Source: Sphingobacteriales bacterium 44-15 (GTDB lineage Bacteria > Bacteroidota > Bacteroidia > Chitinophagales > Chitinophagaceae). Taken from it: DNA of 64,000 bases. Positions 45,631-53,396 of the stretch are shown one piece after another (the stretch's first letter is position 1; each line of letters starts with the position of its first letter). Under the pieces are notes generated by a model. The model saw nothing but the letters and a program-made list of their open reading frames with translations. It made no database searches and had not been told where the DNA came from. The position numbers and the translations under genes were made by a program. The stretch is from positions 167,953 through 231,952 of the forward strand of contig MKWG01000002.1 of NCBI GenBank assembly GCA_001899685.1, in the 5' to 3' direction.

Positions 45631-46155
45631 ATGAAACTATTCTCAGGATGGACCATATTATGCTGCCTGCTGAGCCTCCAATACCAGGCGCCGGGAAATG
45701 CAACAGTAGCGGATGCGCATCCTTACTATGTAAGCGTAACGGAGATAGACTATAATGCATCCAAAAAAGAGATAGAGATCGCCTGCAAGATCTTTACCGA
45801 TGATTTTGAGCAGACATTGAGATCAGTATACAATACAAAAATTGACCTGTATAAGCCTGCTGATAAAAAGCTGCTCGACAGGCAGATCGCGGGTTATATT
45901 GAAAAGCACCTGAAGCTGTATATCGGGGGTAAAAATGCCGTCCTCAGCTATGCGGGCTACGAAATAGAAGGAGAAGCGGCATGGTGCTATTTTTCCGTGC
46001 CCGGCATCCAGCCCTTCCGCTCCATTCAAATATTTAACGACCTGCTTTACAGCCACAAAGAAGAGCAGGTGAACCTGGTGCATGTAAAAATAAACGGGGA
46101 ACGTAAAAGCACCCGGCTGACCTTCCCCGGCACAGACGCGATACTGCAATTTTAG
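45631..46155 (+). CDS. DUF6702 family exported protein
   Basis: 174 residues from MKLFSGWTILCCLLSLQYQA, with a short signal peptide. Blocks typical of the family: HPYYVSVTEIDYNASKKEIEIACKIFTDDFEQTLR (about 31-65), IAGYIEKHLKLYIGGKNAVLSYAGYEIEGEAAWCYF and the later DLLYSHKEEQVNLVHVKINGERKSTRL. The domain is beta-rich and of unknown function. It lies next to HupE/UreJ and M1 genes, a pairing that suggests a common but uncharacterised envelope process. The longer frame from 45538 starts in repeat DNA. Confidence 0.82.
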   Translation: MKLFSGWTILCCLLSLQYQAPGNATVADAHPYYVSVTEIDYNASKKEIEIACKIFTDDFEQTLRSVYNTKIDLYKPADKKLLDRQIAGYIEKHLKLYIGGKNAVLSYAGYEIEGEAAWCYFSVPGIQPFRSIQIFNDLLYSHKEEQVNLVHVKINGERKSTRLTFPGTDAILQF

Positions 46156-46339
46156 CCTGCCGTTACCCAACCCTACCGGGAAGGAGCTTCGTACATAGAA
46201 GCGTAAAACATCTCATGCAAAAAAATGTTATAGTAATTTAAAAACAGGGAGAGCCCCATGGTATAAAGTAATAATGTAACTATATTACCTTGAATTTATA
46301 CCTCACGCGGGTATAAGCAGGATTAATAGCAAAATATCA

Positions 46340-46885
46340 TTGAAAAATCTCCCTGCAGATATTGACCTGGTTACCGGCTGTATCCATAACGACCGAAGGG
46401 CGCAGGAACGACTGTACAAACAGTTTTACGGCGCCATGGCCGCTATTTGCATACGCTATACCCAAAATGAAGAAGATACGACTGAGGTGCTGAACAATGG
46501 ATTTCTCAAAGTCTTTAAAAATATACAGCACTTTGACCCGGAAAAAGCGGGGCTGTATACCTGGATAAGAAAGATCATGGTAAACACTGCTATTGATTTT
46601 ATAAGGCAAAACAGCAAACATGCCGTAAAGCTATCGCTTGATCAGACTACAGAGCCGTATATTGACAGCGAAGCCATTCAGAAATTAGACGCCCAGGAAT
46701 TACTGGCACTGATAAGAAAACTACCCCCGGCAACCCAAACGGTCTTTAATCTATATATTATTGAAGGTTTTACACATAAAGAAATAGGATTGAAAATGGG
46801 AATCAGCGAAGGAACCAGCAAATGGCACCTCAGCGAAGCGAGGAGGCTGCTGCAAAAATCGCTGCAAACATTATCAGTAGCATAA
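46340..46885 (+). CDS. ECF RNA polymerase sigma factor
   Basis: 181 residues with a TTG start (no ATG upstream in frame; the next Met is at residue 33, which would cut the region-2 domain). Sigma-70 region 2: LVTGCIHNDRRAQERLYKQFYGAMAAICIRY and NNGFLKVFKNIQHFDPEKAGLYTWIRKIMVNTAIDFIR. Region 4: LIRKLPPATQTVFNLYIIEGFTHKEIGLKMGISEGTSKWHLSEARRLLQK. Its stop codon overlaps the ATG of the next gene (TAATG), so the two are translationally coupled and the neighbour is the likely anti-sigma or partner protein. Confidence 0.88.
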   Translation: MKNLPADIDLVTGCIHNDRRAQERLYKQFYGAMAAICIRYTQNEEDTTEVLNNGFLKVFKNIQHFDPEKAGLYTWIRKIMVNTAIDFIRQNSKHAVKLSLDQTTEPYIDSEAIQKLDAQELLALIRKLPPATQTVFNLYIIEGFTHKEIGLKMGISEGTSKWHLSEARRLLQKSLQTLSVA

Positions 46886-48447
46886 TGAAGGAAAGGTTAC
46901 CATACGAAAAACTAATTGCAGAGAAGATGCAGGGGCTCCCTGTGCCTGATAAAGACGAGGCATGGCAGAAAATGGAAACCCTGCTGGACAGTAAAATGCC
47001 CGTATCGCTGCCCCCTGGCAGGAAACTGCCGGGCCGCCAATGGTGGTGGGGCGGGGCTGCAGTGATAACCATAGTAAGCACTATGCTGGTCTTCCAGAAT
47101 AAAGCGCCTGTCAGCAATCCGGCCGCCCGGATGCAGCCTGCGGAGGAAACTATACAACAATCTCCTGCTACAAATCCTGGAAATATTGAAGACAGATCTA
47201 CCCAAAACGTTACTTTAAACAATATATCAGAGAAAAACTCCCCTGAAGTACAGGCACAGCAAAACAGTATTGCCGTCAATACGGAAAAGGATCTTCGTGA
47301 AACGCCGGCAGCTCCAATCCCGGAAACACATTTGTCATCACCTGCTTTCAATACCCGTGAGGGGAATAATAAACCGAAAGCCCATGCTTCTCCACAGCCG
47401 CCGGCTACAGGAACAGATACCGCTTCCGACAATAAGAATACTGTCAATGAAAATATCGCATCCATCATCCCTTCAACAAAAAAAGAGACCGGAGAGATTA
47501 TACCCGGCGCTATCCCGCAGGCAGACAGCGCTACCTTATTATCTACGGAAGAAAAGATAATTGAAGGGACTTTGCAGCATATTACACCGCCAAGCCATCC
47601 TCCGCTGATAGTATATGCCGATAATGATAATGCCGGTCATATCGAAGTGCCTGCAGGCGTATATGCTTTCCCGGAAGTATCCGACTCCAGTAAAAGAGCG
47701 CTGGTGCGCACTTTAAAACACAGGGACCGGAAACTGGAGAGGGAGCTGACAGGATCGCATAAGGCAAGCCCGGGAATATGGGGAGCAAAAACAGATAGCT
47801 GGTTTGCAGCAGGCATAGCTCCTTACCAGAATTTTGCCGTTGCTTCCCAGCAGGCTTTCCATTACAATGCTAATGGCTCACGCGGTACAGCTACTGATTA
47901 TATACCTTCTCCCTATCTTCAATGGAAGGTAACCAGCAAAGTATATATATTAAGCGAATTCCAGTTTAATGCACCCCAGGCAACCCCTGAGCTGCTTTTA
48001 TCACAAAAGAGGTTCAACTTACCCCTAAGCATGGGAAACTGTACCGAAAATGTATACCTGCGGAAGCTTTATTACTTCAATATGCCGGTGAGCTTTTACT
48101 ACAGCCCTCTCAAAAATTTCTTTATAGGCAGCGGACTGCAGTACTCTTCGTTTAACAGCGGGCTCGCCTACCTGGAACAGCTCGCACCCAATAACGACCT
48201 GATATATTCAGAAGTGCTTAAAGTAAAAGGCGGCCCGCTGGCCTCAAAAATAAAGACCTCGGAATGGCGCTATCTTTTTGATGCGAATTACTTTATCAAC
48301 CGGCTCATGATCGGGTTCAGGTATAACCAGGCGATGGGCGATTATATTAATTTCAGGGTAAACAACTGGGGGGCGCCCACACAGGCCCGCAACCAGGCTT
48401 TCCAGTTTTACCTGCGTTACAATTTAGTGGTAGGCAAACGGCATTAA
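46885..48447 (+). CDS. Sigma-linked protein: inner-membrane helix plus C-terminal beta-barrel-like domain
   Basis: 520 residues from MKERLPYEKLIAEKMQGLPVP. A soluble N-terminus (~50 residues) resembles the start of anti-sigma proteins. A single membrane helix (WWWGGAAVITIVSTMLVF, about 53-70) follows, then a long low-complexity Pro/Thr/Asn/Ser-rich linker (about 75-280). The C-terminal ~215 residues consist of alternating aromatic strands (KTDSWFAAGIAPYQNFAVAS, PSPYLQWKVTSKVYILSEFQF, FNMPVSFYYSPLKNFFIGSG, FQFYLRYNLVVGKRH) resembling a small outer-membrane beta-barrel. The start overlaps the sigma stop by one base. A larger frame from 46822 lies inside the sigma gene and is rejected. Function is inferred only from position. 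Confidence 0.7.
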   Translation: MKERLPYEKLIAEKMQGLPVPDKDEAWQKMETLLDSKMPVSLPPGRKLPGRQWWWGGAAVITIVSTMLVFQNKAPVSNPAARMQPAEETIQQSPATNPGNIEDRSTQNVTLNNISEKNSPEVQAQQNSIAVNTEKDLRETPAAPIPETHLSSPAFNTREGNNKPKAHASPQPPATGTDTASDNKNTVNENIASIIPSTKKETGEIIPGAIPQADSATLLSTEEKIIEGTLQHITPPSHPPLIVYADNDNAGHIEVPAGVYAFPEVSDSSKRALVRTLKHRDRKLERELTGSHKASPGIWGAKTDSWFAAGIAPYQNFAVASQQAFHYNANGSRGTATDYIPSPYLQWKVTSKVYILSEFQFNAPQATPELLLSQKRFNLPLSMGNCTENVYLRKLYYFNMPVSFYYSPLKNFFIGSGLQYSSFNSGLAYLEQLAPNNDLIYSEVLKVKGGPLASKIKTSEWRYLFDANYFINRLMIGFRYNQAMGDYINFRVNNWGAPTQARNQAFQFYLRYNLVVGKRH

Positions 48448-48512
48448 GATCATTTACCTTCATTTAACAGAAAACCAACCGGTGAATATCCCGATTTATA
48501 TAAGGTAATGAC

Positions 48513-48520
48513 TAAGTTTG
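48513..48520 (+). promoter_or_regulatory. -7 box for the 48.5 kb hydrolase gene
   Basis: TAAGTTTG fits TAnnTTTG, ending 5 nt before the ATG at 48525. Confidence 0.45.
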
Positions 48521-48524
48521 CGGT

Positions 48525-49496
48525 ATGAAAAAGACCACCGGGTTTATGGTGAAGCTGGTTGTTGCGGCATGCTTCCTCTTTATCATCTTTCTACTCATTG
48601 CAGACAGGTTCGTGCAGTTCCGCATGAACGACAGGGAATACAAAGCATATTTCTCACAGAAAGGTTTATCTGCCTCTGTCGGTTATTATCAGAAACTGCA
48701 CAGGAAAATAAGATATGCAGCTTCCGGCAGCGATACTTCGGCAACGATCTTATTTATTCACGGGGCGCCCAGCTCACTAAGCTATTACAGGGACTATATG
48801 AGCGACAGCGCCCTGTTGCAAAAAGCTACCATGTTTGCCGTAGACCGTGCGGGCTATGGCTTTTCGGGATTAGGAAAACCGGAGCCTTCCATAGAAAAGC
48901 AGGTACAGCTGATCGCGCCGATAGTAGACAGCCTTAATAAGGTGCATCATCCGCTGATAGTGGTAGGCGCATCTTATGGCACCGCTATTGCCTGCAGGCT
49001 GGCCATGGATTATCCCAACCTTGTGGATGGGCTGGTATTGATCGCCCCGGCACTGGCGCCGGGGGAGGAAAAAGTATATTGGTTCACTCCTGCCATAGAA
49101 TCGCCATTGCTCAGTTGGTTTATCCCGCGAATGCTGCAATCAGCCAATACAGAAAAGATCCATCATAAGGAAGAGCTTGCCAAAATGCTACCCTACTGGA
49201 GCAATATCAAAGTGCCCGTATTATACCTGCAGGGTGCAAATGATGCACTGGTATACACCACGAATGCAAAGTTTGCCCAAAACCATTTAACGAACGTTCC
49301 GTATCTCAATATTGAAATGATCCCGGGACGGGGGCATCTTATTGCTTTTTCTGAAAAAGATAAAATTGAAGACGCCATTGTCAAAATGCTTGACCTTGCA
49401 AAGCTGAATATTGCAGGAAAGCTCCGGCGCGATTCAACAATACATATTGCACAAAGGGAGAATGCGGGTGAGGGTGGTAATGATCATAAGTTTTAA
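48525..49496 (+). CDS. Membrane-anchored alpha/beta hydrolase
   Basis: 323 residues. The N-terminal helix VKLVVAACFLFIIFLLIADRF (about 8-28) anchors it, with the catalytic domain outside. Motifs: FIHGAPSSLSYYRDYM (oxyanion, about 83-98), VVGASYGTAIACRLA (nucleophile Ser, about 150), QGANDALVYTTN (Asp) and IPGRGHLIAFSEKDKI (His). Most similar to soluble epoxide hydrolase/haloalkane dehalogenase-like or esterase members. The substrate is unknown. A hairpin 40 bp downstream could end the transcript. Confidence 0.85.
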   Translation: MKKTTGFMVKLVVAACFLFIIFLLIADRFVQFRMNDREYKAYFSQKGLSASVGYYQKLHRKIRYAASGSDTSATILFIHGAPSSLSYYRDYMSDSALLQKATMFAVDRAGYGFSGLGKPEPSIEKQVQLIAPIVDSLNKVHHPLIVVGASYGTAIACRLAMDYPNLVDGLVLIAPALAPGEEKVYWFTPAIESPLLSWFIPRMLQSANTEKIHHKEELAKMLPYWSNIKVPVLYLQGANDALVYTTNAKFAQNHLTNVPYLNIEMIPGRGHLIAFSEKDKIEDAIVKMLDLAKLNIAGKLRRDSTIHIAQRENAGEGGNDHKF

Positions 49497-49536
49497 GCTT
49501 TAGCGCTGGTTGTAAACCCAAAACAATTTTAACGTC

Positions 49537-49571
49537 ATTGCTTCTCCCAACCGAAGGTCGGGAGAAGCAAT
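49537..49571 (+). terminator. Hairpin (12-bp stem) of the ATTGCTTCTCCC repeat
   Basis: ATTGCTTCTCCC pairs exactly with GGGAGAAGCAAT. The following CTCTCTCTT is weakly T-rich. Its reverse complement appears at 37820-37848, so this is a dispersed repeat that may also act as a terminator for the hydrolase gene. Confidence 0.55.
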
Positions 49572-49719
49572 CTCTCTCTTTACCAACTGCAGAGACTGCT
49601 TCGCCACTTTGGCAACCCCTCTCTCAATGAAGCGTTCTATACGCGGTTCGCAGTGCGGGCGGGAGTGTTTTGTAACTGACCCTCTCTGCCGGGGGTACTT
49701 ACAATTCAAAGACTTTTTG

Positions 49720-49727
49720 TAAGTTTG
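49720..49727 (+). promoter_or_regulatory. -7 box for the 49.8 kb exported protein gene
   Basis: TAAGTTTG fits TAnnTTTG, 25 nt before the ATG at 49752. Confidence 0.45.
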
Positions 49728-49751
49728 AAGGAAACTTAAATCAAAAGAATA

Positions 49752-50144
49752 ATGAAAACAATCCTTTTCCTTTTCGGCGCTTTGATCGTTTATACCCTGC
49801 CAACATTTGCTTTGAACCTGTCTGCAAATCCTCCCGCAGGAATGGAGGGGGTATATGAATATAAATCGGCAGAAGCGCCTTATGAATATCAGAAGGGTAT
49901 CATTGAGCTTAAAAAGGTGGAAAACAAATGGACTGCAAAAGTGACGGTGAACTACCAGACATTTACAGCACAGGAAGTAAAAGTAGAGAATAACCAGGTG
50001 CAGTTCAGGATCAATGTGGAAGGAAATTCCGTATTGGTAAAGCTTCAGCATAAAGACGATAAACTAACAGGTACCGCCAGCAGTGACGCGGAAGGGGCAA
50101 TGAAGATAACCGCTGAAAGAAAAAAGGTGATATCAAAAAAATAA
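49752..50144 (+). CDS. Small exported beta-rich protein, unknown
   Basis: 130 residues. Signal peptide MKTILFLFGALIVYTLPTFA. The mature part is a short run of beta strands (GVYEYKSAEAPYEYQKGIIELKK, WTAKVTVNYQTFTAQEVKVE, NQVQFRINVEGNSVLVKLQHK) and a Lys-rich end. No domain is recognised. A mobile-element-like repeat begins 15 bp past its stop. Confidence 0.7.
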   Translation: MKTILFLFGALIVYTLPTFALNLSANPPAGMEGVYEYKSAEAPYEYQKGIIELKKVENKWTAKVTVNYQTFTAQEVKVENNQVQFRINVEGNSVLVKLQHKDDKLTGTASSDAEGAMKITAERKKVISKK

Positions 50145-50158
50145 TGGACGGAAAACCG

Positions 50159-50466
50159 TAATTAGGGGCTGCTGTTTAACGTCCGTGTCTGTTTTTCTAT
50201 GCCACGAATGCACGAATGCGCCTGCGGCGTATTCGTGCATCAAATTCGTGTTATGTATTTTGTGCCTGGTAACTGCAGATCTTTTAAAATAATTCTCACA
50301 AAAGTCTTGCAGCAATGATGCCGCCAGATCAAATCTTGCACTTCAAAACAGATAATTCTCTCAAGATTTTTTATGAATTAACACTACATATTCGTGCATT
50401 AGTGGCGATATACTCCTTTTTCCCAAATCTATGAGGCTTCCCCAGTTATTCAGCAGCCCCTAATTA
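50159..50466. mobile_element. MITE-like repeat, copy 2 (perfect terminal inverted repeats)
   Basis: 308 bp bounded by TAATTAGGGGCTGCTG (50159-50174) and its exact reverse complement CAGCAGCCCCTAATTA (50451-50466), with TA at both outer ends as from a TA target duplication. An internal hairpin pairs TGCACGAATGCGCC with GGCGTATTCGTGCA. It has no ORF. Its right end supplies the stop codon (TAA) of the adjacent FGGY kinase gene. It is near-identical over its length to the copy at 59.3 kb. Confidence 0.85.
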
Positions 50467-51807
50467 GTGTATTGCAGCAAAACCAGGAATATAATTTCCT
50501 CCTGCTACAGCAGCAATACATGCTCCGAAAGCTGCATCTTCATCATGCCCTGATTTAACAACCTGAAAGTTAAAAGTGTCTTCAAGCACCCTGCAAAGAA
50601 GGTTATTCTTTTTTATAGCATTCCCTGACCCGATTACTATATGCTTATCCTTTTTCAGCCCGTAAGGTATCTCACTGTAAAAATCAAATATTTCATTACA
50701 AATACCCCGCATAAACCCGAGGATCAAATCGCCGGCAGTAAAATTTGTTGCAGAAATATTTGAAATACTTCCTCTGCCAAAAGGATCAGAACGACTGCCA
50801 TTAAACAGGGTAGTAACAGTAAGCCCGGCCGGATCGCCTTTTGTATAATCAATAGCATTGATCATTTCATAAAAGTCTCTAACCTCCGTTATATTTCTGC
50901 TGCTCATCCTGATAACACTATCAAAAAATGATCGTAAAACAGAAAGCGACTGCCCCCCGGACAATGCAGCCCCTACAAGAATATACCCACCTCCGGGGAA
51001 AGGCCTGGTGTCTAATGAATTCATATGAAAAAACTCTCCTGAGTATACAGATAGCTGGCTGCTGGTTCCAACCGTCACATGGATAGATTTTTCCCTGTCT
51101 TTCACAGAACCTATAAAGCCTGCCTGGTTGTCGCCGATAGCAGAATATACAGGAACATTTGAATTGTAATAACCTGCAAGCGCGGCAGACCCGCTGATTT
51201 CAGGTAATATAGAAGTATCAATACCAATGCTGCTTAAAGCTGAAAGGTCAAATTTGTTTTCCCTGACATTAAAAAAACCCAGCCCCGCTGCATTGGTATA
51301 ATCCGTTAAAGGCTCCTTTTTCCCGGTTAATTTCATTACCGTGTAATCCATAATGGTGCAGAGCTTTACCGCTTCTTTGGGTAGTACTGAATTTTTAATA
51401 TTATAAAAATGCGTCACCAATCCATATCCCGTAGAAAGATTGTACCCGGAATGATCAGTTAAAAATCCGGCATACGTAATGTTATTATGTAAAATCAGGT
51501 TTCCCCTGTTATCCTGCCAGGTATATAACGGGCTTACTGCCTTCCCATCTTTATCCAGATAAACAATCCCATGCATTTGCCCTGTTACTCCTATCCCCTT
51601 AATGCCTCTGTACTTCGATTCAAATTTTTTAATTATCTGCATAACACATGTAACGATCCATTGAGGATCCTGGATCTTTTCCCAGGAATTACCTGCAGCG
51701 ATACCGGATTCATTGCTCACATTTATCGACTCTGTTCTTCGATGTAAAAAATCATATATAACACCGCAGATAGAAGTTGTACCAATATCAATTCCAATAA
51801 AATGCAT
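50464..51807 (-). CDS. FGGY-family carbohydrate kinase, sedoheptulokinase-like
   Basis: 447 residues. FGGY kinase signatures: MHFIGIDIGTTSICGV (ATP loop), GIGVTGQMHGIVYLD (about 77-91), TWQDNRG (about 101-107), SAIGDNQAGFIGSV, HVTVGTSSQLSV and IVIGSGNAIKKNNLL. The combination of TWQD with a following STGYGLVT-type block and a FFNVRENKFD segment recalls the sedoheptulokinase (SHPK/CARKL) branch more than xylulokinase or gluconokinase. That is a pattern judgement, not a search result. It is 12 bp after the sugar transporter gene, in the GH32 locus. The last codon and stop fall in a mobile-element-like repeat, so the C-terminus may have been changed by insertion. Confidence 0.7.
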   Translation of the reverse strand: MHFIGIDIGTTSICGVIYDFLHRRTESINVSNESGIAAGNSWEKIQDPQWIVTCVMQIIKKFESKYRGIKGIGVTGQMHGIVYLDKDGKAVSPLYTWQDNRGNLILHNNITYAGFLTDHSGYNLSTGYGLVTHFYNIKNSVLPKEAVKLCTIMDYTVMKLTGKKEPLTDYTNAAGLGFFNVRENKFDLSALSSIGIDTSILPEISGSAALAGYYNSNVPVYSAIGDNQAGFIGSVKDREKSIHVTVGTSSQLSVYSGEFFHMNSLDTRPFPGGGYILVGAALSGGQSLSVLRSFFDSVIRMSSRNITEVRDFYEMINAIDYTKGDPAGLTVTTLFNGSRSDPFGRGSISNISATNFTAGDLILGFMRGICNEIFDFYSEIPYGLKKDKHIVIGSGNAIKKNNLLCRVLEDTFNFQVVKSGHDEDAAFGACIAAVAGGNYIPGFAAIH

Positions 51808-51819
51808 AATATTCTTTTA

Positions 51820-53202
51820 TTATTCTTTGGATTTTACTCCCAATTTTTCTTCTAATTGTTCCAACGGAACTCCTTTGGTTTCCACAAATAAAAACCAAAC
51901 AACAAAGAATTGTACGATCATCATAACTGCTCCTGTAATAAAGGGAATTGATAAACCAATTGTAGGAATAGCTACGATCACCGGGTATACCTGTGCTGCA
52001 ATAGCTGCCAACGCCCAATGCGTAAAGCTGCCTAAAGCGAGCCCTTTACTTCTGACCTTATTAGGAAATACCTCACTGATATAAACCCAGATCACAGCGC
52101 CCTGGGAGTATGAAAAAAATAAAATGAAAGTTGCTATACTCCATGGAAATAATTCAATTAAGCTTCTGCTCCACGCAATGTAGGCGCATAAAACCAAAGG
52201 AATTGCCGCTCCCCACGATCCGATTAATAACAGCTTTTTCCTGCCCATTTTATCAATAGTCAGCAAAGCAATACTCACTGCAATTACATTTGCGACTCCG
52301 ATAATAACAGGTTGAAATTTGCCGCCAAATTTTGCACCTATCTCATTCAGGGTATCATTTAAATAATATAAGAACCCATTAACGAAAGAAAACTGGTTAA
52401 ATGCTGCAACTGCCACTCCCAGGAAAATCGGATACAGGTATTTTTTTTGGAACAGCTTTTCTTTAAACTGTCCCACATTTGATTTTAATGATGCCTTTAT
52501 TTCTTCCATCTCCCTGTCTATCTTAACTTCACCGATCCGGCCCAACACTTTCCGGGCTTCATCATATTTATTAACCGATACCAGCCACCGGGGACTTCTC
52601 GGAATAGTATATAACATAATGGTAAAGATCAAAGCGGGGACAGCCCCCATGCCTAACATTACTCTCCACTGAACATGAAGCACATCAAGGTTTAATACTT
52701 CAATCAAAGCATTTGACAAATAAGCAAGAAGGATCCCCAGGCATACATTAAACTGAAATAAAATAACCAGTCGCCCTCTTAGCTTTGCAGGCGATATTTC
52801 TGCAATGTACATTGGCCCGAGTACAGAAGAGCCGCCAATAGCCAGCCCGCCGATAAACCTAAAGCAACAGAGCGACCAATAATCCCAGGCAAATGCACAG
52901 CCTGATGCAGAAATAATGAATAAAAATCCCAACACCTTCAGGCTCTGTCGTCTCCCCCATATATCACCGGGCTTTGAGGAAACCAAAGTTCCTATGATTG
53001 TGCCAATAAGCGCAGACGACACCACAAACCCCATTGACCAACCGGAAAGTTGAAATAGCGTTTCTATAGACGAAGTAGTTCCTGCTATTACAGCCGTATC
53101 AAAACCAAATAACAAACCGCCCAACGAAGCAACAATAGCGGCCCGTATAAGTGTTTTCGTAACAATGTAGTCCTTATTTTCAGGGCGGTGTAAATCTTTC
53201 AT
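51820..53202 (-). CDS. Sugar-porter MFS transporter
   Basis: 460 residues with 12 membrane helices. Sugar-porter motifs: GGLLFGFDTAVIAG (helix 1), KPGDIWGRRQSLK (A-motif), YIAEISPAKLRGRLV (between helices 4 and 5), PRSPRWLVSVNKYDEA (after helix 6), YISEVFPNKVRSKGLALGS and LFVETKGVPLEQLEEKLG at the C-terminus. It imports a monosaccharide, most likely by proton symport. The next gene (12 bp away) is the FGGY kinase that would phosphorylate the sugar. Confidence 0.92.
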   Translation of the reverse strand: MKDLHRPENKDYIVTKTLIRAAIVASLGGLLFGFDTAVIAGTTSSIETLFQLSGWSMGFVVSSALIGTIIGTLVSSKPGDIWGRRQSLKVLGFLFIISASGCAFAWDYWSLCCFRFIGGLAIGGSSVLGPMYIAEISPAKLRGRLVILFQFNVCLGILLAYLSNALIEVLNLDVLHVQWRVMLGMGAVPALIFTIMLYTIPRSPRWLVSVNKYDEARKVLGRIGEVKIDREMEEIKASLKSNVGQFKEKLFQKKYLYPIFLGVAVAAFNQFSFVNGFLYYLNDTLNEIGAKFGGKFQPVIIGVANVIAVSIALLTIDKMGRKKLLLIGSWGAAIPLVLCAYIAWSRSLIELFPWSIATFILFFSYSQGAVIWVYISEVFPNKVRSKGLALGSFTHWALAAIAAQVYPVIVAIPTIGLSIPFITGAVMMIVQFFVVWFLFVETKGVPLEQLEEKLGVKSKE

Positions 53203-53249
53203 TTAACGCTGTTGATAGTTTATTATTGATAAAAACGTCAGTACCCGGA

Positions 53250-53396
53250 TAGTGTGCTATGTCAACAATAATTTTTCGTATTTCTTTATGAGAAGTGAGA
53301 CTTGCCTACCGGTTTACCTGCCGTAGGCATGGCAGGCAGGCGATAAACGTGAGGATTTCACATTTATCTTCTGTCGTTTCACGTTTGCCATAACAC
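53250..53396. repeat. Palindromic repeat family B, copy 3
   Basis: Left end GTGTGCTATGTCAACAAT, core GAGAAGTGAGACTTGCCTAC with an inserted GGCATGGCAGGCAGGC hairpin, then CGATAAACGTGAGG and right end CGTTTGCCATAACAC. The right end touches the stop codon (TAG) of the GH32-like gene. It fills the gap to the MFS gene. Confidence 0.6.

Noticed and set aside
46822-46884. Upstream extension of the sigma-linked gene from 46822
   Set aside because: The extra codons lie entirely inside the sigma factor gene in another frame. The ATG at 46885 overlaps the sigma stop in the usual TAATG coupling.
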